NCBI GenBank assembly: GCA_031273305.1
Contig: JAISSC010000202.1
Span: 1 to 33,743, forward strand
Origin: Flavobacteriaceae bacterium
GTDB taxonomy: Bacteria; Bacteroidota; Bacteroidia; Flavobacteriales; Weeksellaceae
DNA length: 33,743 nt
Reading direction: 5' to 3'
In this document: positions 1 to 8,340 of the stretch, piece after piece
How positions within the stretch are numbered: position 1 is the first letter of the stretch
Layout: each line of letters starts with the position of its first letter
The notes under the pieces: model-generated
What the model was told of the DNA's origin: nothing
The model's input: only the letters and a program-made list of their open reading frames with translations
The model's database searches: none
Program-made: the position numbers and the translations under genes

Positions 1-34
1 AAAGCGTTCAATATTGGGTTAAGAAATAATATTC

Positions 35-366
35 ATTACCTGTTTTTCACCTGACTTTGACACTTTCAAGAGCCTTGTTTTGTAACTATATAATAGTCAA
101 TATTTTATAATTTTTATGAACTAAAATGGGTGTTGCAGGCAGAAGCCTGAAAGGCTTGATTTTCATAACCGCAGGTCGGCGACCTGCGGGAAACGACAAC
201 CAATTACACCGCCTGAAAGGCGGGACTAGTCCTGCCTTTCAGGCATAGAGTGGGGGTGGGTATTCTCCGCAGGTCGGCGACCTGAGGTTATGAATATTCC
301 GCCCTCCGGGCTTTCAAAAAATCATTTAGGGTGACGCATAGTCAAAGTCAGGAGAATTTCGGTAAT
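35..366. repeat. Nested palindrome cluster with terminal inverted repeats (MITE/REP-like)
   Basis: This gene-free stretch is much more GC-rich than its surroundings. The outer arms match as an inverted repeat: CCTGACTTTGAC at 50-61 and its complement at 341-352. ATTACC at 35-40 and its complement at 361-366 extend the arms outward. Inside are a palindrome around CAGGTCGGCGACCTG at 172-186, a second copy of that core at 270-284 flanked by inverted TTCATAACC/GGTTATGAA, and a central palindrome at 211-243 centred on ACTAGT. The 11-mer GCCTGAAAGGC occurs twice directly (about 145 and 211) and once inverted (about 233). GCCC-TCC-GGGC follows at about 301. No open reading frame is present. It looks like a non-autonomous mobile or REP-type repeat lying 3' of murI; the class is inferred. 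Confidence 0.6.
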
Positions 367-376
367 AAATGATTTA

Positions 377-1183
377 CTAGAAAATATTCAGCACTTTCAG
401 ATTTATATTAGTTCCAAAAAATTTCTTTGCTAATTTGGCAAAAGTAGGAGTGAGGTCGGAGACATAAAATTCATAAGCAGGTTTTGCATTGTAAGATGTC
501 CGCCTTTTCTTTTCCAAATCCTGTTTGATATAGTTGGCAACGATCAGAGGAGAATCAATTACCTGAATTTTATTCTGGTAAAAATGTTTTACCTCATTTA
601 GAATCAGGGGGTAATGAGTGCATCCTAAGATAAGAGAATCTATATTTTGCAGTTTTTTATTGTTAAGATAGGTTTTAAGAACAACATCCGAAATGTCGTG
701 ATTGTTAAATCCTTCCTCAATAACCGGTACCAGAAGAGGAGTTGCCAGTTCCTGAACTTCGATATGACGGTTTAACTTCCGGATACTTTTTTTGTAAATA
801 TGAGAGGCTATGGTCGATTTGGTTCCGATGACTCCCACATTTTGATTGAAAGTAAAAGCCATCTTTTCCGCTACGGGAGAAATAACATCATAAACCGGAA
901 CATTTTTTTCTTTGGCTAAGGATTTTACCTCATTCAAAGCATTAGATGTTGCCGTATTACAGGCAATAACAATGGCTTTACATCCTTTTTCCAATAAGAA
1001 CCGGGTAATATGGTTGGAGTATTCTATAATTACCTCTTTAGATTTATCCCCATAAGGAAGATGTTTGGAATCTCCAAAATAAATAAGGCTTTCATTAGGT
1101 AAAAGTCTTTTTATCTCTCTGGCAATAGTAAGTCCTCCCATTCCGGAGTCAAAAATACCTATAGGTTGATCTTCTTCTTTCAT
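377..1183 (-). CDS. murI: Glutamate racemase
   Basis: This enzyme interconverts L- and D-glutamate in the cytoplasm and so supplies D-Glu for peptidoglycan. Its 268 residues match the usual family length. The diagnostic motifs are all visible: GIFDSGMGGL at about 9-18 (catalytic Asp12), ACNTATSN with the first catalytic Cys75, and LGCTHYPLI with the second catalytic Cys188. The start is the ATG just before KEEDQPIGIFDSG; nothing upstream extends the domain. hemW lies 28 bp upstream on the same strand, so the two probably share a transcript, with murI last. The palindrome cluster lies immediately 3'. The protein appears intact. Confidence 0.95.
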   Translation of the reverse strand: MKEEDQPIGIFDSGMGGLTIAREIKRLLPNESLIYFGDSKHLPYGDKSKEVIIEYSNHITRFLLEKGCKAIVIACNTATSNALNEVKSLAKEKNVPVYDVISPVAEKMAFTFNQNVGVIGTKSTIASHIYKKSIRKLNRHIEVQELATPLLVPVIEEGFNNHDISDVVLKTYLNNKKLQNIDSLILGCTHYPLILNEVKHFYQNKIQVIDSPLIVANYIKQDLEKKRRTSYNAKPAYEFYVSDLTPTFAKLAKKFFGTNINLKVLNIF

Positions 1184-1211
1184 TGATGCAAAAATAGAAG
1201 TTTCTTAGTAA

Positions 1212-2348
1212 TTAATCAACGAAAAAGAATTGAGAGATAATTCCATCCGTTAAAAATAAAAATTCAGGGTTGATGGTTAGTATATGGTCGGTTATCTTTA
1301 TCTTGTTTTTAACTTCAGGATTAGCCAGTTCCCTATGAAAATGGTTGATAATAGGATGGGAAAATTCTTTTTCCAGTTCACGGATGTCGATTCCCCACAG
1401 GGTACGTAATCCGAGCATTATTCGTTCATTAAAACGGTCTTTTTCGCTTATTGTTTCTTCTTCCGCAGGAAGAATATCTTTTTCTAACGATCTTAAATAA
1501 TTCATGTTATGAGAGACGTTCCAGCTCCGTTTGTTTTTCCCGTCGTATGAATGAGCAGAAGGGCCTATACCCATGTAGGTTTTATTCTTCCAATAAGAGG
1601 TGTTGTGTCGGGAAAAAAAGCCTTTCTTCCCGAAATTTGAAAACTCATATTGGATATAGCCATTTTCCGATAATATCTTCCTAAGTAGTTCAAAATGACG
1701 AAATTGTTTGTCTTCTTCCACAGGAGGAATTTTTCCTTTTCTTATCTGAAATTCAAAAGCAGTTTTAGGCTCTACGGTTAATGCATAAGAAGAAATATGA
1801 GGAATTTCCAGAGTTAATGCTTTATCCAGATTGGTCAGCCACCTTTCATCCGTAGTAGTTTGTCCTCCATATATCAGATCAATAGTAATATTTTCAAAAC
1901 CCTTATCTTGTGCATTTTTGATACAGCTTTCTGCCTGTTTGGAATTATGTGTCCGATTCATGAATTTCAAATCCTCATCAAAAAAAGACTGGATTCCGAT
2001 GCTTAAACGGTTTATGGGGGTTTTTTCCTTAAGGAAAGTAAGATATTCATCAGATAAATTTTCGGGGTTGGCTTCCAGAGTGATTTCAGTAGTCTGGGAA
2101 ATATCGTAATTTTCTTCTATCTTACGGAATAAAAAATCCAGTTCCTGTGGAGAAAGCAGGGAAGGAGTTCCGCCACCGAAATAGAGGGTTTCTATATGTA
2201 TGGCATTCATTTCCTCTTTCCTCATGAATAGTTCCTTTCCTATGGATTCAATCAGTTTTGACTTAAGCTCCAGTCGGGTAGAAAAATGAAAATTGCAGTA
2301 ATTGCATTTCTTTGTACAAAAAGGAATATGGATATAAAGCCCTGCCAT
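1212..2348 (-). CDS. hemW: Radical SAM family heme chaperone HemW
   Basis: The protein is 378 residues, the usual HemW length and shorter than true coproporphyrinogen dehydrogenase HemN. The radical-SAM cluster is CTKKCNYC at residues 11-18, giving CxxxCxxC without the extra Cys typical of HemN. It is followed by YFGGGTPSLL (SAM binding) and the HemW-type motif HNTSYW...YMGIGPSAHS in the C-terminal half. HemW proteins are often annotated as oxygen-independent coproporphyrinogen III oxidase. The established role of the family is heme binding and delivery to haemoproteins such as respiratory enzymes. It is probably cotranscribed with murI downstream. A Bacteroidota -7-like box lies about 37-44 bp upstream. 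Confidence 0.92.
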   Translation of the reverse strand: MAGLYIHIPFCTKKCNYCNFHFSTRLELKSKLIESIGKELFMRKEEMNAIHIETLYFGGGTPSLLSPQELDFLFRKIEENYDISQTTEITLEANPENLSDEYLTFLKEKTPINRLSIGIQSFFDEDLKFMNRTHNSKQAESCIKNAQDKGFENITIDLIYGGQTTTDERWLTNLDKALTLEIPHISSYALTVEPKTAFEFQIRKGKIPPVEEDKQFRHFELLRKILSENGYIQYEFSNFGKKGFFSRHNTSYWKNKTYMGIGPSAHSYDGKNKRSWNVSHNMNYLRSLEKDILPAEEETISEKDRFNERIMLGLRTLWGIDIRELEKEFSHPIINHFHRELANPEVKNKIKITDHILTINPEFLFLTDGIISQFFFVD

Positions 2349-2384
2349 AGCAAATTAAAATCAGGTAAAGTTTATACGTTCGTA

Positions 2385-2392
2385 CAAAAGTA
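2385..2392 (-). promoter_or_regulatory. Candidate -7 promoter box of hemW-murI
   Basis: The minus strand reads TACTTTTG, an exact match to the Bacteroidota -7 consensus TAnnTTTG, inside the near-palindrome GTACTTTTGTAC. No good TTG (-33) is seen at 17-23 bp, so confidence is limited. Confidence 0.4.
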
Positions 2393-2424
2393 CAACAAGT
2401 AAAAATAGTTTTAGGCTTATTTAA

Positions 2425-2443
2425 TCGCAGATTCAACTAACGA
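2425..2443 (+). repeat. Left copy of 19-bp direct repeat flanking nuoN
   Basis: The sequence TCGCAGATTCAACTAACGA matches the copy at 3996-4014 in 17 of 19 positions and in the same orientation. The two copies bracket the solitary nuoN gene. Confidence 0.5.
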
Positions 2444-2454
2444 ATGCAACATTT

Positions 2455-2492
2455 GGGTAGGGACGTCCCTGTGTGGGCGTCTCCTTGAACCT
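2455..2492. repeat. Short GC-rich palindromic motif 3' of nuoN
   Basis: This segment between nuoN and hemW contains GGGACGTCCC (a perfect palindrome) followed by TGTGTGGGCGTCTCC. It is conspicuously GC-rich for this genome. It looks like a dispersed intergenic repeat, but only one copy is visible in the window. Confidence 0.35.
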
Positions 2493-2511
2493 ACAAATTG
2501 AACTTACGCAG

Positions 2512-3906
2512 TTAGTTGGTTAGAGCAAAACAGTTAAACACCGGTTCGGGATATATACCCAGAACAATAATTAAAACAACTATAACCACAGCTATAATAT
2601 TATAAACCAAAGGAGCCTTTCGGGCGTTTTGAAGTTCCGGATATTCAGGTTTGAAATACATGGCTATGATCAGTTTTAGATAGTAAGCAATACTTATAGC
2701 CGAGCCAATAATACCGATAAACACCAAAGTAGGCTGAGTAGGGAAAGTCTGGATAAATAAAGTCAGTTTAGCGATAAAACCGGAAGTTAAAGGGATTCCT
2801 GCCATAGATAAGAGGGAAACGGAGGTAGTCAGAGCGAGAACCGGTTGTTTTTTAGCCAGTCCGTTGAATATGCTAATGTCTGAAATTCCGTGTGATACCC
2901 TTTCCACGTAGATAAGACTGATAAAAGCCCCTACGGTAGCTAAGGAATACGCAAGCAGATAAAACGCAAGAGTATATACCGAATTGACATCCGTATTAAA
3001 ATAAATTAACAGCAGGTATCCGGCATGGGATATACTGGAATACGCCAGCATCCTTTTTGCGTTTTTTTGTAAAACGCCTACAATATTTGCAGTTAGCAGG
3101 GTTAAGATAGCAAGATAGAAAATAATATATTGCCATTCATTAAGTTGACCCACAAAAGCAGTTTCAACCAGTTTATATAAAGCTACAAACCCGGATATTT
3201 TTACTACGGAAGCCATAAAAGCTGTTATCAGTGAAGGAGCACCCTCGTATACGTCCGGAGCCCAAAAATGAAATGGTGCTATGGATATTTTGAATAATAA
3301 ACCTACTAATAACAAAATAATTCCGGTCATATAAATAGTGGGATAATGGGCAGTCCCTATGCTGTATTGCCTGATACTGTTCAAATCAAATGAACCCGTA
3401 GTTCCGTAAATTAAAGCAATCCCGAATAATAAAAATCCGGTGGCAAAAGCTCCCAGTAAAAAATATTTAATAGATGCCTCATTGGAACGCAGGTCATTTT
3501 TATTACTTCCCGCCAAAACATAAAGAGGTATGGATAAAATCTCAATACCTAAGAATAAACTCACCAGATTCTGATAAGAAAAAAGTACAATTCCTCCGCA
3601 AAGAGCAAAGAGCAACAGGCTGTAAACTTCTGCCTGATGATGGTCGATAAGGCGGAATGCATATCTTCCTAAAAGGAATATTAATAAGGTGGTAACACAG
3701 GATATTTGAGTAAAGATTTTAGCTGTTTGGTCGAAGATAAACATAGAAGCATAACGGGAGAAGAAAGTACAGTCGCCATAGAAGGAAGCCGCAAGAGCTA
3801 TAATTAGTCCTGCAACTGCAACTGGCTGTGAATATTTTCCGGAACCTAAAACTCCGGAATACAGACTTAAAATAGCCGCTATGAAAATGATGATAATGAT
3901 GCTCAT
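2512..3906 (-). CDS. nuoN: NADH-quinone oxidoreductase subunit N (complex I)
   Basis: This is the antiporter-like membrane subunit of respiratory complex I, thought to take part in proton translocation. Its 464 residues are almost entirely hydrophobic, with about 13-14 membrane segments. Family signatures are visible: LGIEILSIPLYVLAG (the conserved membrane Glu), NEASIKYFLLGAF (conserved Lys), LLFKISIAPFHFWAPDVYEG (conserved Lys and the proton_antipo_M signature), and KRMLAYSSISHAGYLL. It appears full-length. Oddly, no other nuo gene is adjacent: the 237 bp upstream hold only a promoter-like region and then a divergent secreted-protein gene. In most genomes nuoN follows nuoM at the end of the nuo operon. 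Confidence 0.93.
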   Translation of the reverse strand: MSIIIIIFIAAILSLYSGVLGSGKYSQPVAVAGLIIALAASFYGDCTFFSRYASMFIFDQTAKIFTQISCVTTLLIFLLGRYAFRLIDHHQAEVYSLLLFALCGGIVLFSYQNLVSLFLGIEILSIPLYVLAGSNKNDLRSNEASIKYFLLGAFATGFLLFGIALIYGTTGSFDLNSIRQYSIGTAHYPTIYMTGIILLLVGLLFKISIAPFHFWAPDVYEGAPSLITAFMASVVKISGFVALYKLVETAFVGQLNEWQYIIFYLAILTLLTANIVGVLQKNAKRMLAYSSISHAGYLLLIYFNTDVNSVYTLAFYLLAYSLATVGAFISLIYVERVSHGISDISIFNGLAKKQPVLALTTSVSLLSMAGIPLTSGFIAKLTLFIQTFPTQPTLVFIGIIGSAISIAYYLKLIIAMYFKPEYPELQNARKAPLVYNIIAVVIVVLIIVLGIYPEPVFNCFALTN

Positions 3907-3942
3907 TATAACTTATAATTTTGTTTTATTCAATTTTGCAGC

Positions 3943-3950
3943 CAAAGTTA
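3943..3950 (-). promoter_or_regulatory. Candidate -7 promoter box of nuoN
   Basis: The minus strand reads TAACTTTG, matching TAnnTTTG, 37 bp upstream of the nuoN start. No clear TTG lies at the expected spacing. It would give nuoN its own transcript. Confidence 0.4.
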
Positions 3951-3995
3951 CTGTTTTTGGATTAAACTAAGAAATTAAAAAAGTAAAAGAATCTG

Positions 3996-4014
3996 TCGCA
4001 GATTCAGCTAATGA
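3996..4014 (+). repeat. Right copy of 19-bp direct repeat flanking nuoN
   Basis: The sequence TCGCAGATTCAGCTAATGA differs from the copy at 2425-2443 at two positions. It lies upstream of the nuoN promoter region, so both gene and promoter sit between the repeats. Confidence 0.5.
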
Positions 4015-4029
4015 TTACGATTAATTGTG

Positions 4030-4037
4030 TACTTTTG
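4030..4037 (+). promoter_or_regulatory. Candidate -7 promoter box for the GH43-like gene
   Basis: TACTTTTG matches TAnnTTTG, within the same near-palindrome GTACTTTTGTAC seen upstream of hemW. It would give a leader of about 100 nt before the ATG at 4144. No convincing -33 TTG is seen. Confidence 0.35.
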
Positions 4038-4143
4038 TACCCGACCTATGAGATTTTTAATTTCATTGTAACTATATGAATATTAGTCATAAAGGTACTA
4101 AAACTCAAAGTTTTTTCAAAGTTAAAGATATAAAACTACTTTC

Positions 4144-5400
4144 ATGAAAACCACTACATTATTTTATTTTGTATTTATATTTTGTTCAATTCAGGCACAG
4201 GTTAATTGGGTAAAACACGGACAAAATCCGGTGTTAGTTCCTTCTAATAATCTGTATGAGCAATATATAGGAGGACCAAGTGTCATAAAAGATGAAGGAG
4301 TGTTTAAAATGTACTATGCTTCAACCGGATTGGATAAAAAGGGGAGAATAATGATGGCTACTTCTACGGATGGAGTGAATTGGGATAAAAAGGCTCAGCC
4401 TGTTTTAGATGTAAATCCCGTTGCAGGCTCGTGGGATGGTTTTTTTCTGGATTGTCCGGAGGTGATTAAAGACAATACAGGTTATAAAATGTATTATTTT
4501 GCACAACCGGGTGATGATCCCTTACAAAGTGCTATCGGATTAGCAACTTCTACTGATGGAATTAATTGGGTAAGACATCCTTCAAATCCTGTTTTGGTTT
4601 CCGGAGAAAATCCTGATGATATAGATTATTATTATATCGAATCTCCGGCTGTCACATATATGGATGGTAAATATTACATGTCGTATACGGCAGTGGATGC
4701 TTTATATTTAACCAGAACAGCTTTAGCTTTTTCTGATGATGGGATCAATTGGCAGAAGCATTCCGATAATCCGATATTTGATATTTATAAAGACCCTGAT
4801 GCCTCTAATTTATACATATGGGATGGTGGAGCCTCAAGAATGCCTACCATGCTGTCAAGAAATGAAAAGCTCGAAGTTTGGTATACCGGTATTTCAGTTT
4901 ATAATAGGTATTATCTCGATGAAACGGCATTACATATAGGTTATGCACATTCTCCGGATAAAGGAGCAACATGGATTAAATATAATAATAACCCGGTTTT
5001 GAGTACAACCTCTCCTCCTTTTACCGAATTTGAAACAAGAGGACCTGTAGCCTCCGACGTAATTTATGATGAAGATGATAAAATATATAAAATGTGGTAT
5101 GAAACAAAATATGGTTTTGGAATGGCTATCGGTATAGATGAAGCCTTACAATCGGAGGCTTATCTTACGGATGATTTACAAATATCTGTTTATCCTAATC
5201 CGGTCGAGGGAGCTTTTTTTATAAATTTAAATAATTCCCTTACCGATTATAATATCCGTATAACAGATATTTACGGCAACATTCTTTTAAGAGAAAAGAA
5301 TAAGAATTATATAGATATTTCGGGGTATGAATCAGGAGTATATATAGTAACGATAGAAACAGGAAGTAAAGAAACATCGGTTAAGATTATAAAGAAGTAA
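4144..5400 (+). CDS. T9SS-secreted GH43-like five-bladed beta-propeller protein
   Basis: The protein is 418 residues with a signal peptide (residues 1 to about 18, ending SIQAQ). The body has at least four repeats of the pattern S.DG..W....NPVL (for example TSTDGINWVRHPSNPVL), separated by segments such as KMYYAS and KMWYET. This is the blade pattern of five-bladed propellers of the GH43/GH32/DUF377 glycosidase superfamily. The last 70 residues, from about VYPNP to the terminal KIIKK, form a T9SS type A sorting domain, so the product is exported and released or anchored at the surface. It may act on a glycan, but catalytic acids cannot be assigned by eye and it could be a non-catalytic propeller. 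It is monocistronic, divergent from nuoN. Confidence 0.7.
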   Translation: MKTTTLFYFVFIFCSIQAQVNWVKHGQNPVLVPSNNLYEQYIGGPSVIKDEGVFKMYYASTGLDKKGRIMMATSTDGVNWDKKAQPVLDVNPVAGSWDGFFLDCPEVIKDNTGYKMYYFAQPGDDPLQSAIGLATSTDGINWVRHPSNPVLVSGENPDDIDYYYIESPAVTYMDGKYYMSYTAVDALYLTRTALAFSDDGINWQKHSDNPIFDIYKDPDASNLYIWDGGASRMPTMLSRNEKLEVWYTGISVYNRYYLDETALHIGYAHSPDKGATWIKYNNNPVLSTTSPPFTEFETRGPVASDVIYDEDDKIYKMWYETKYGFGMAIGIDEALQSEAYLTDDLQISVYPNPVEGAFFINLNNSLTDYNIRITDIYGNILLREKNKNYIDISGYESGVYIVTIETGSKETSVKIIKK

Positions 5401-5460
5401 GCTAATTAACCTGAGTTAGGGATAAGAACGGAGCACGGTTTTGAGGGGAATCATTATAAA

Positions 5461-5490
5461 AGAGGCTGCCCGGTTTCCCGAACAGCCTCT
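5461..5490 (-). terminator. Rho-independent terminator
   Basis: AGAGGCTG at 5461-5468 pairs with CAGCCTCT at 5483-5490. On the minus strand the stem is followed by TTTTATAAT, so it terminates the thioesterase gene. It may also stop the plus-strand gene ending at 5400, although the T-run on that side is poor. Confidence 0.7.
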
Positions 5491-5524
5491 GTAAAACCAC
5501 AAAATGAAACGTTGTTCAATTACT

Positions 5525-5908
5525 TTATACCACAGAAACAGGTCTCTTATTTTCATCGATCGCCACGAAGGTAAATTCTCCGTTTACGGCTTTTTCGCGT
5601 TTATCCGAGTACATCTGTTCTATAAAAATCTCCACATTTACCTTTAAACTAGTATTGCCTATATAGGTTACTCTGCCTATGAGTTCCACGATAGTTCCTC
5701 CGGGTATGGGTTTCTTAAAATCAATCCTGTCGCTGCTTACCGTTACTACCTGTTTATGACAAAAACGGGTGGCAGTGATAAAAGCGACCTCATCCATCCA
5801 CTGCATGGATTGTCCCCCGAATAAGGTGTCATAATGATTAGTTGTATTAGGAAATACAGCTTTAAAGATTCTGGATTCAGAATTTTTCTTTCGTTCTTCT
5901 ACGGTCAT
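5525..5908 (-). CDS. Acyl-CoA thioesterase (hotdog fold, YciA/BACH type)
   Basis: This 127-residue single hotdog domain probably hydrolyses acyl-CoA to free fatty acid and CoA in the cytoplasm. Typical features are FPNTTNHYDTLFGGQSMQWM at about 19-38, giving the N...GG..M pattern, the catalytic-type Asp in WMDEVAFITATR, then VVTVSSDRIDFKKPIPGG. The strand pattern and length fit the YciA/BACH thioesterases. It is a single-gene unit with a strong terminator 34 bp downstream and the terminator of the B12 operon upstream. The substrate is not determinable from the sequence. Confidence 0.85.
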   Translation of the reverse strand: MTVEERKKNSESRIFKAVFPNTTNHYDTLFGGQSMQWMDEVAFITATRFCHKQVVTVSSDRIDFKKPIPGGTIVELIGRVTYIGNTSLKVNVEIFIEQMYSDKREKAVNGEFTFVAIDENKRPVSVV

Positions 5909-5950
5909 ATTTTTATTAGTTTGTATGTTATTAATTATCTATAATCTTGA

Positions 5951-5996
5951 ATCAAAAAACTCAAAAATTGAGGTGCCTAATTTCTTAGGCAACCTC
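5951..5996 (-). terminator. Terminator of the B12-uptake operon
   Basis: On the minus strand GAGGTTGCCTAA pairs with TTAGGCACCTC (one bulged base) around a GAAA tetraloop, followed by AATTTTTGAGTTTTTTG. It lies 30 bp past the stop of the last operon gene (6027). Confidence 0.75.
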
Positions 5997-6026
5997 CTTT
6001 TAAGTGTTAATTGTGAAAGTAATGGG

Positions 6027-8312
6027 TTATCTTTTTATAATCTTATACGTCTTATTGTCGACTTTTATTATATAAATTCCTGAATTAAGATTAGGTACAT
6101 TTATCCGGTTCTTTCCGTTGCTTAGAGCCTGTTCGTGTACTTTGGCTCCGGTTACGGAATAAATAGATAAAGTACTTGCCTTATCCGCTTCAACAAAGAA
6201 ATATTCAGTAAATGGATTAGGATATAGTTGCAGAGACAAGGTAGTTTTTATATCGTCTGTTCCCATTAGAGAGGTCACATTTACCGTAAGTTCATGTTTA
6301 ACGATCTTACCGTTGGAATTAAAAATAATTTCAAGAATGGCAGTTCCGACCTTTACTGGGGTTATAACCAACCGGTCTTGTTCATCAATTACCGCACTAA
6401 TAACTCCGTCATTATCAGTTTCCTTAAGACTTTTTACAATTGCCAATGCAAAGTTATCATCATCGGTTACTTTGTCTTTAAGGTCAATATCGGTTACAGA
6501 ATTAATATCTATGGAAGAAGCTAATTTGGTAGAAGCTGTTTCGGATAATTTAGGCGTGGAATTATCCGGGAAAACAGGCAAAGCAGTGAACCAGTAATAA
6601 TCGTTTAATTGATAAGTATTAGATAAAACTCCCTCGTTGGTTACAATATGAACCCAGTTTTTCTGATAATGAGAGCCGTATCCGTTTTCTGTTGTGGTAA
6701 TTACCAGATTATCAGTTACCGGGTCTATTCGCAAACCGGCTCCGTAAAAGACCTGATTGTAGGAGCCTTCCTGTCCGGGAATTTGATAAAAGGATGTATT
6801 TAAAGTATCGGTATCAATATCATATTTGATTACGGTGTTTCCACCACCTATAAATCCGCCACCGCTAGTCCAATAGAGCACGTTGTTTTGTGTACTTGAA
6901 CAGAATCCTCCGGCATTCCATGCTCCCCATGAGCCTGAAATGGAAGCAGATACTGTTATTTCTTCTGTCTCTAAAGTTAGAGGATTGACCTTTATCAATT
7001 TGCTGCCGGCTCCAATCCATACGTTTCCGTCTTTGGACTGGGTGATGGTGTTAACAGATGTATTGGCTATGGTTTGTATTATTGTATGGGATATAGGGTC
7101 AATAACAAAAACGCCCGTACTTTGTTTTGTGGCAAAAACATATTTGGAAGTACGGATCATATTCCCGATTTGGTAGTTATTTCCTCCGGTTCCTTCAATA
7201 AGATTTCCGACCGTAAGGTTTTTAATGTCGAACAAGTAAATTCCTTTGGAAGTTCCTATATATCCGGTATTTTCATCCACTCCGATGAAAGTTCTTCCAT
7301 CGCCTCCGCCTATGTCGTCAAATGAGGCTTTCTTTTTTAAGGTTTTTGCATCCGCTATTACCAGTCTTCCTCCTTTTTTAGCTTCAGTTCCTTTCTGTTT
7401 GGATACCAGATAAAAATTGTCTCCGTAAATGGTGCCATATTGAGTAGTAACCCCAAGAGTATGTCCGTCATTTTCCTTTCTGTAAGCATTATAAATAAAA
7501 TCTCCATTCTCGGTTAAGAAATTAACGGAACCATCGGCATGTCCAAACCAGTCTTCATTAACAAAGAAAATTCCCTTAGTATAATCATATTCAGTTTCCT
7601 GATAAGTAGAAACGCCCGTAAAGGTTTCGCTTAATGGTTGGGAGACAAGTCCGGGGGCAAAAGACCAAGCATCCCAAGAGCCATCTTTCAATTTTCGACT
7701 GGAGGCTCCCAAGCCGGAATATCCAAAACTACCTCCTTCTTCTTTAACCCAATAAGACCAGTATGCTGAGTTCCACCCTGATTGCCAATGGTCGTTAGTG
7801 TCGGAGCTTGTCCAATTATCAAAATTATAGGAGTAAGTAGCCACTATTCCATCGACAGGATAGTCAGGATACGTAGTGTCTCCGCTCAAAATAAGGGCTA
7901 TGGTATTTTTCTGATCCAAATCAAATCCAAATCCTCCTATGGCACTTCCAAGACCGGCTCCGGTATAATATTCTAAAATGTAAAAACGAGGGTCTGCTTT
8001 GGCAATAGCATTTATCATATCGATTCCGTAAGCATCTCCGTCCCATTTATATCCCCATACCAGAGCATCTTGGGTTTTTCCGTCATTCCATTGAACCACT
8101 AAAGCGGCTTTGTTACTTCCTTCTCCTACCCAATATTCAATATCATCGAAAGAGAAAGTCTCATCTGCCGCAGATTTTAACTTTTTGGCAGATTTTAAGG
8201 TTCCTGTTTGTTCCTGATTCAGGTCATTTCTCGGAAATCCCTGAATACTGATTTGCGCTGTTATTCCCCACGATAAAAGCAGGGAAATGAACAATAAATA
8301 AACTTTTTTCAT
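6027..8312 (-). CDS. T9SS-secreted DUF5074/YncE-like beta-propeller protein of the B12 operon
   Basis: The protein is 761 residues with a signal peptide ending GITAQ (about residue 20). From about 50 to 230 there is a domain beginning FSFDDIEYWVGEG and containing FGFDLD; this domain type recurs in surface proteins of Bacteroidota cobalamin loci. From about 230 to 590 there is a propeller of the DUF5074/YncE (BtuG) type, with blades such as YIGTSKGIYLFDIKNL and VWIGAGSKLIKVNP. An Ig-like region follows at about 600-680. The last ~70 residues, from LQLYPNPF, are a T9SS type A sorting domain. It is the last of five genes under one cobalamin riboswitch, 28-32 bp after its neighbour. Cobalamin or corrinoid binding is inferred from family and context; the T9SS route is unlike classical BtuG lipoproteins. 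Confidence 0.75.
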   Translation of the reverse strand: MKKVYLLFISLLLSWGITAQISIQGFPRNDLNQEQTGTLKSAKKLKSAADETFSFDDIEYWVGEGSNKAALVVQWNDGKTQDALVWGYKWDGDAYGIDMINAIAKADPRFYILEYYTGAGLGSAIGGFGFDLDQKNTIALILSGDTTYPDYPVDGIVATYSYNFDNWTSSDTNDHWQSGWNSAYWSYWVKEEGGSFGYSGLGASSRKLKDGSWDAWSFAPGLVSQPLSETFTGVSTYQETEYDYTKGIFFVNEDWFGHADGSVNFLTENGDFIYNAYRKENDGHTLGVTTQYGTIYGDNFYLVSKQKGTEAKKGGRLVIADAKTLKKKASFDDIGGGDGRTFIGVDENTGYIGTSKGIYLFDIKNLTVGNLIEGTGGNNYQIGNMIRTSKYVFATKQSTGVFVIDPISHTIIQTIANTSVNTITQSKDGNVWIGAGSKLIKVNPLTLETEEITVSASISGSWGAWNAGGFCSSTQNNVLYWTSGGGFIGGGNTVIKYDIDTDTLNTSFYQIPGQEGSYNQVFYGAGLRIDPVTDNLVITTTENGYGSHYQKNWVHIVTNEGVLSNTYQLNDYYWFTALPVFPDNSTPKLSETASTKLASSIDINSVTDIDLKDKVTDDDNFALAIVKSLKETDNDGVISAVIDEQDRLVITPVKVGTAILEIIFNSNGKIVKHELTVNVTSLMGTDDIKTTLSLQLYPNPFTEYFFVEADKASTLSIYSVTGAKVHEQALSNGKNRINVPNLNSGIYIIKVDNKTYKIIKR

Positions 8313-8340
8313 GCTATGTTGATTTTAAATTTATGTGTTA

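Noticed and set aside
6294..7325. Several plus-strand open frames inside the T9SS propeller gene
   Set aside because: They are antisense to a long, domain-rich coding sequence and encode no recognisable protein.
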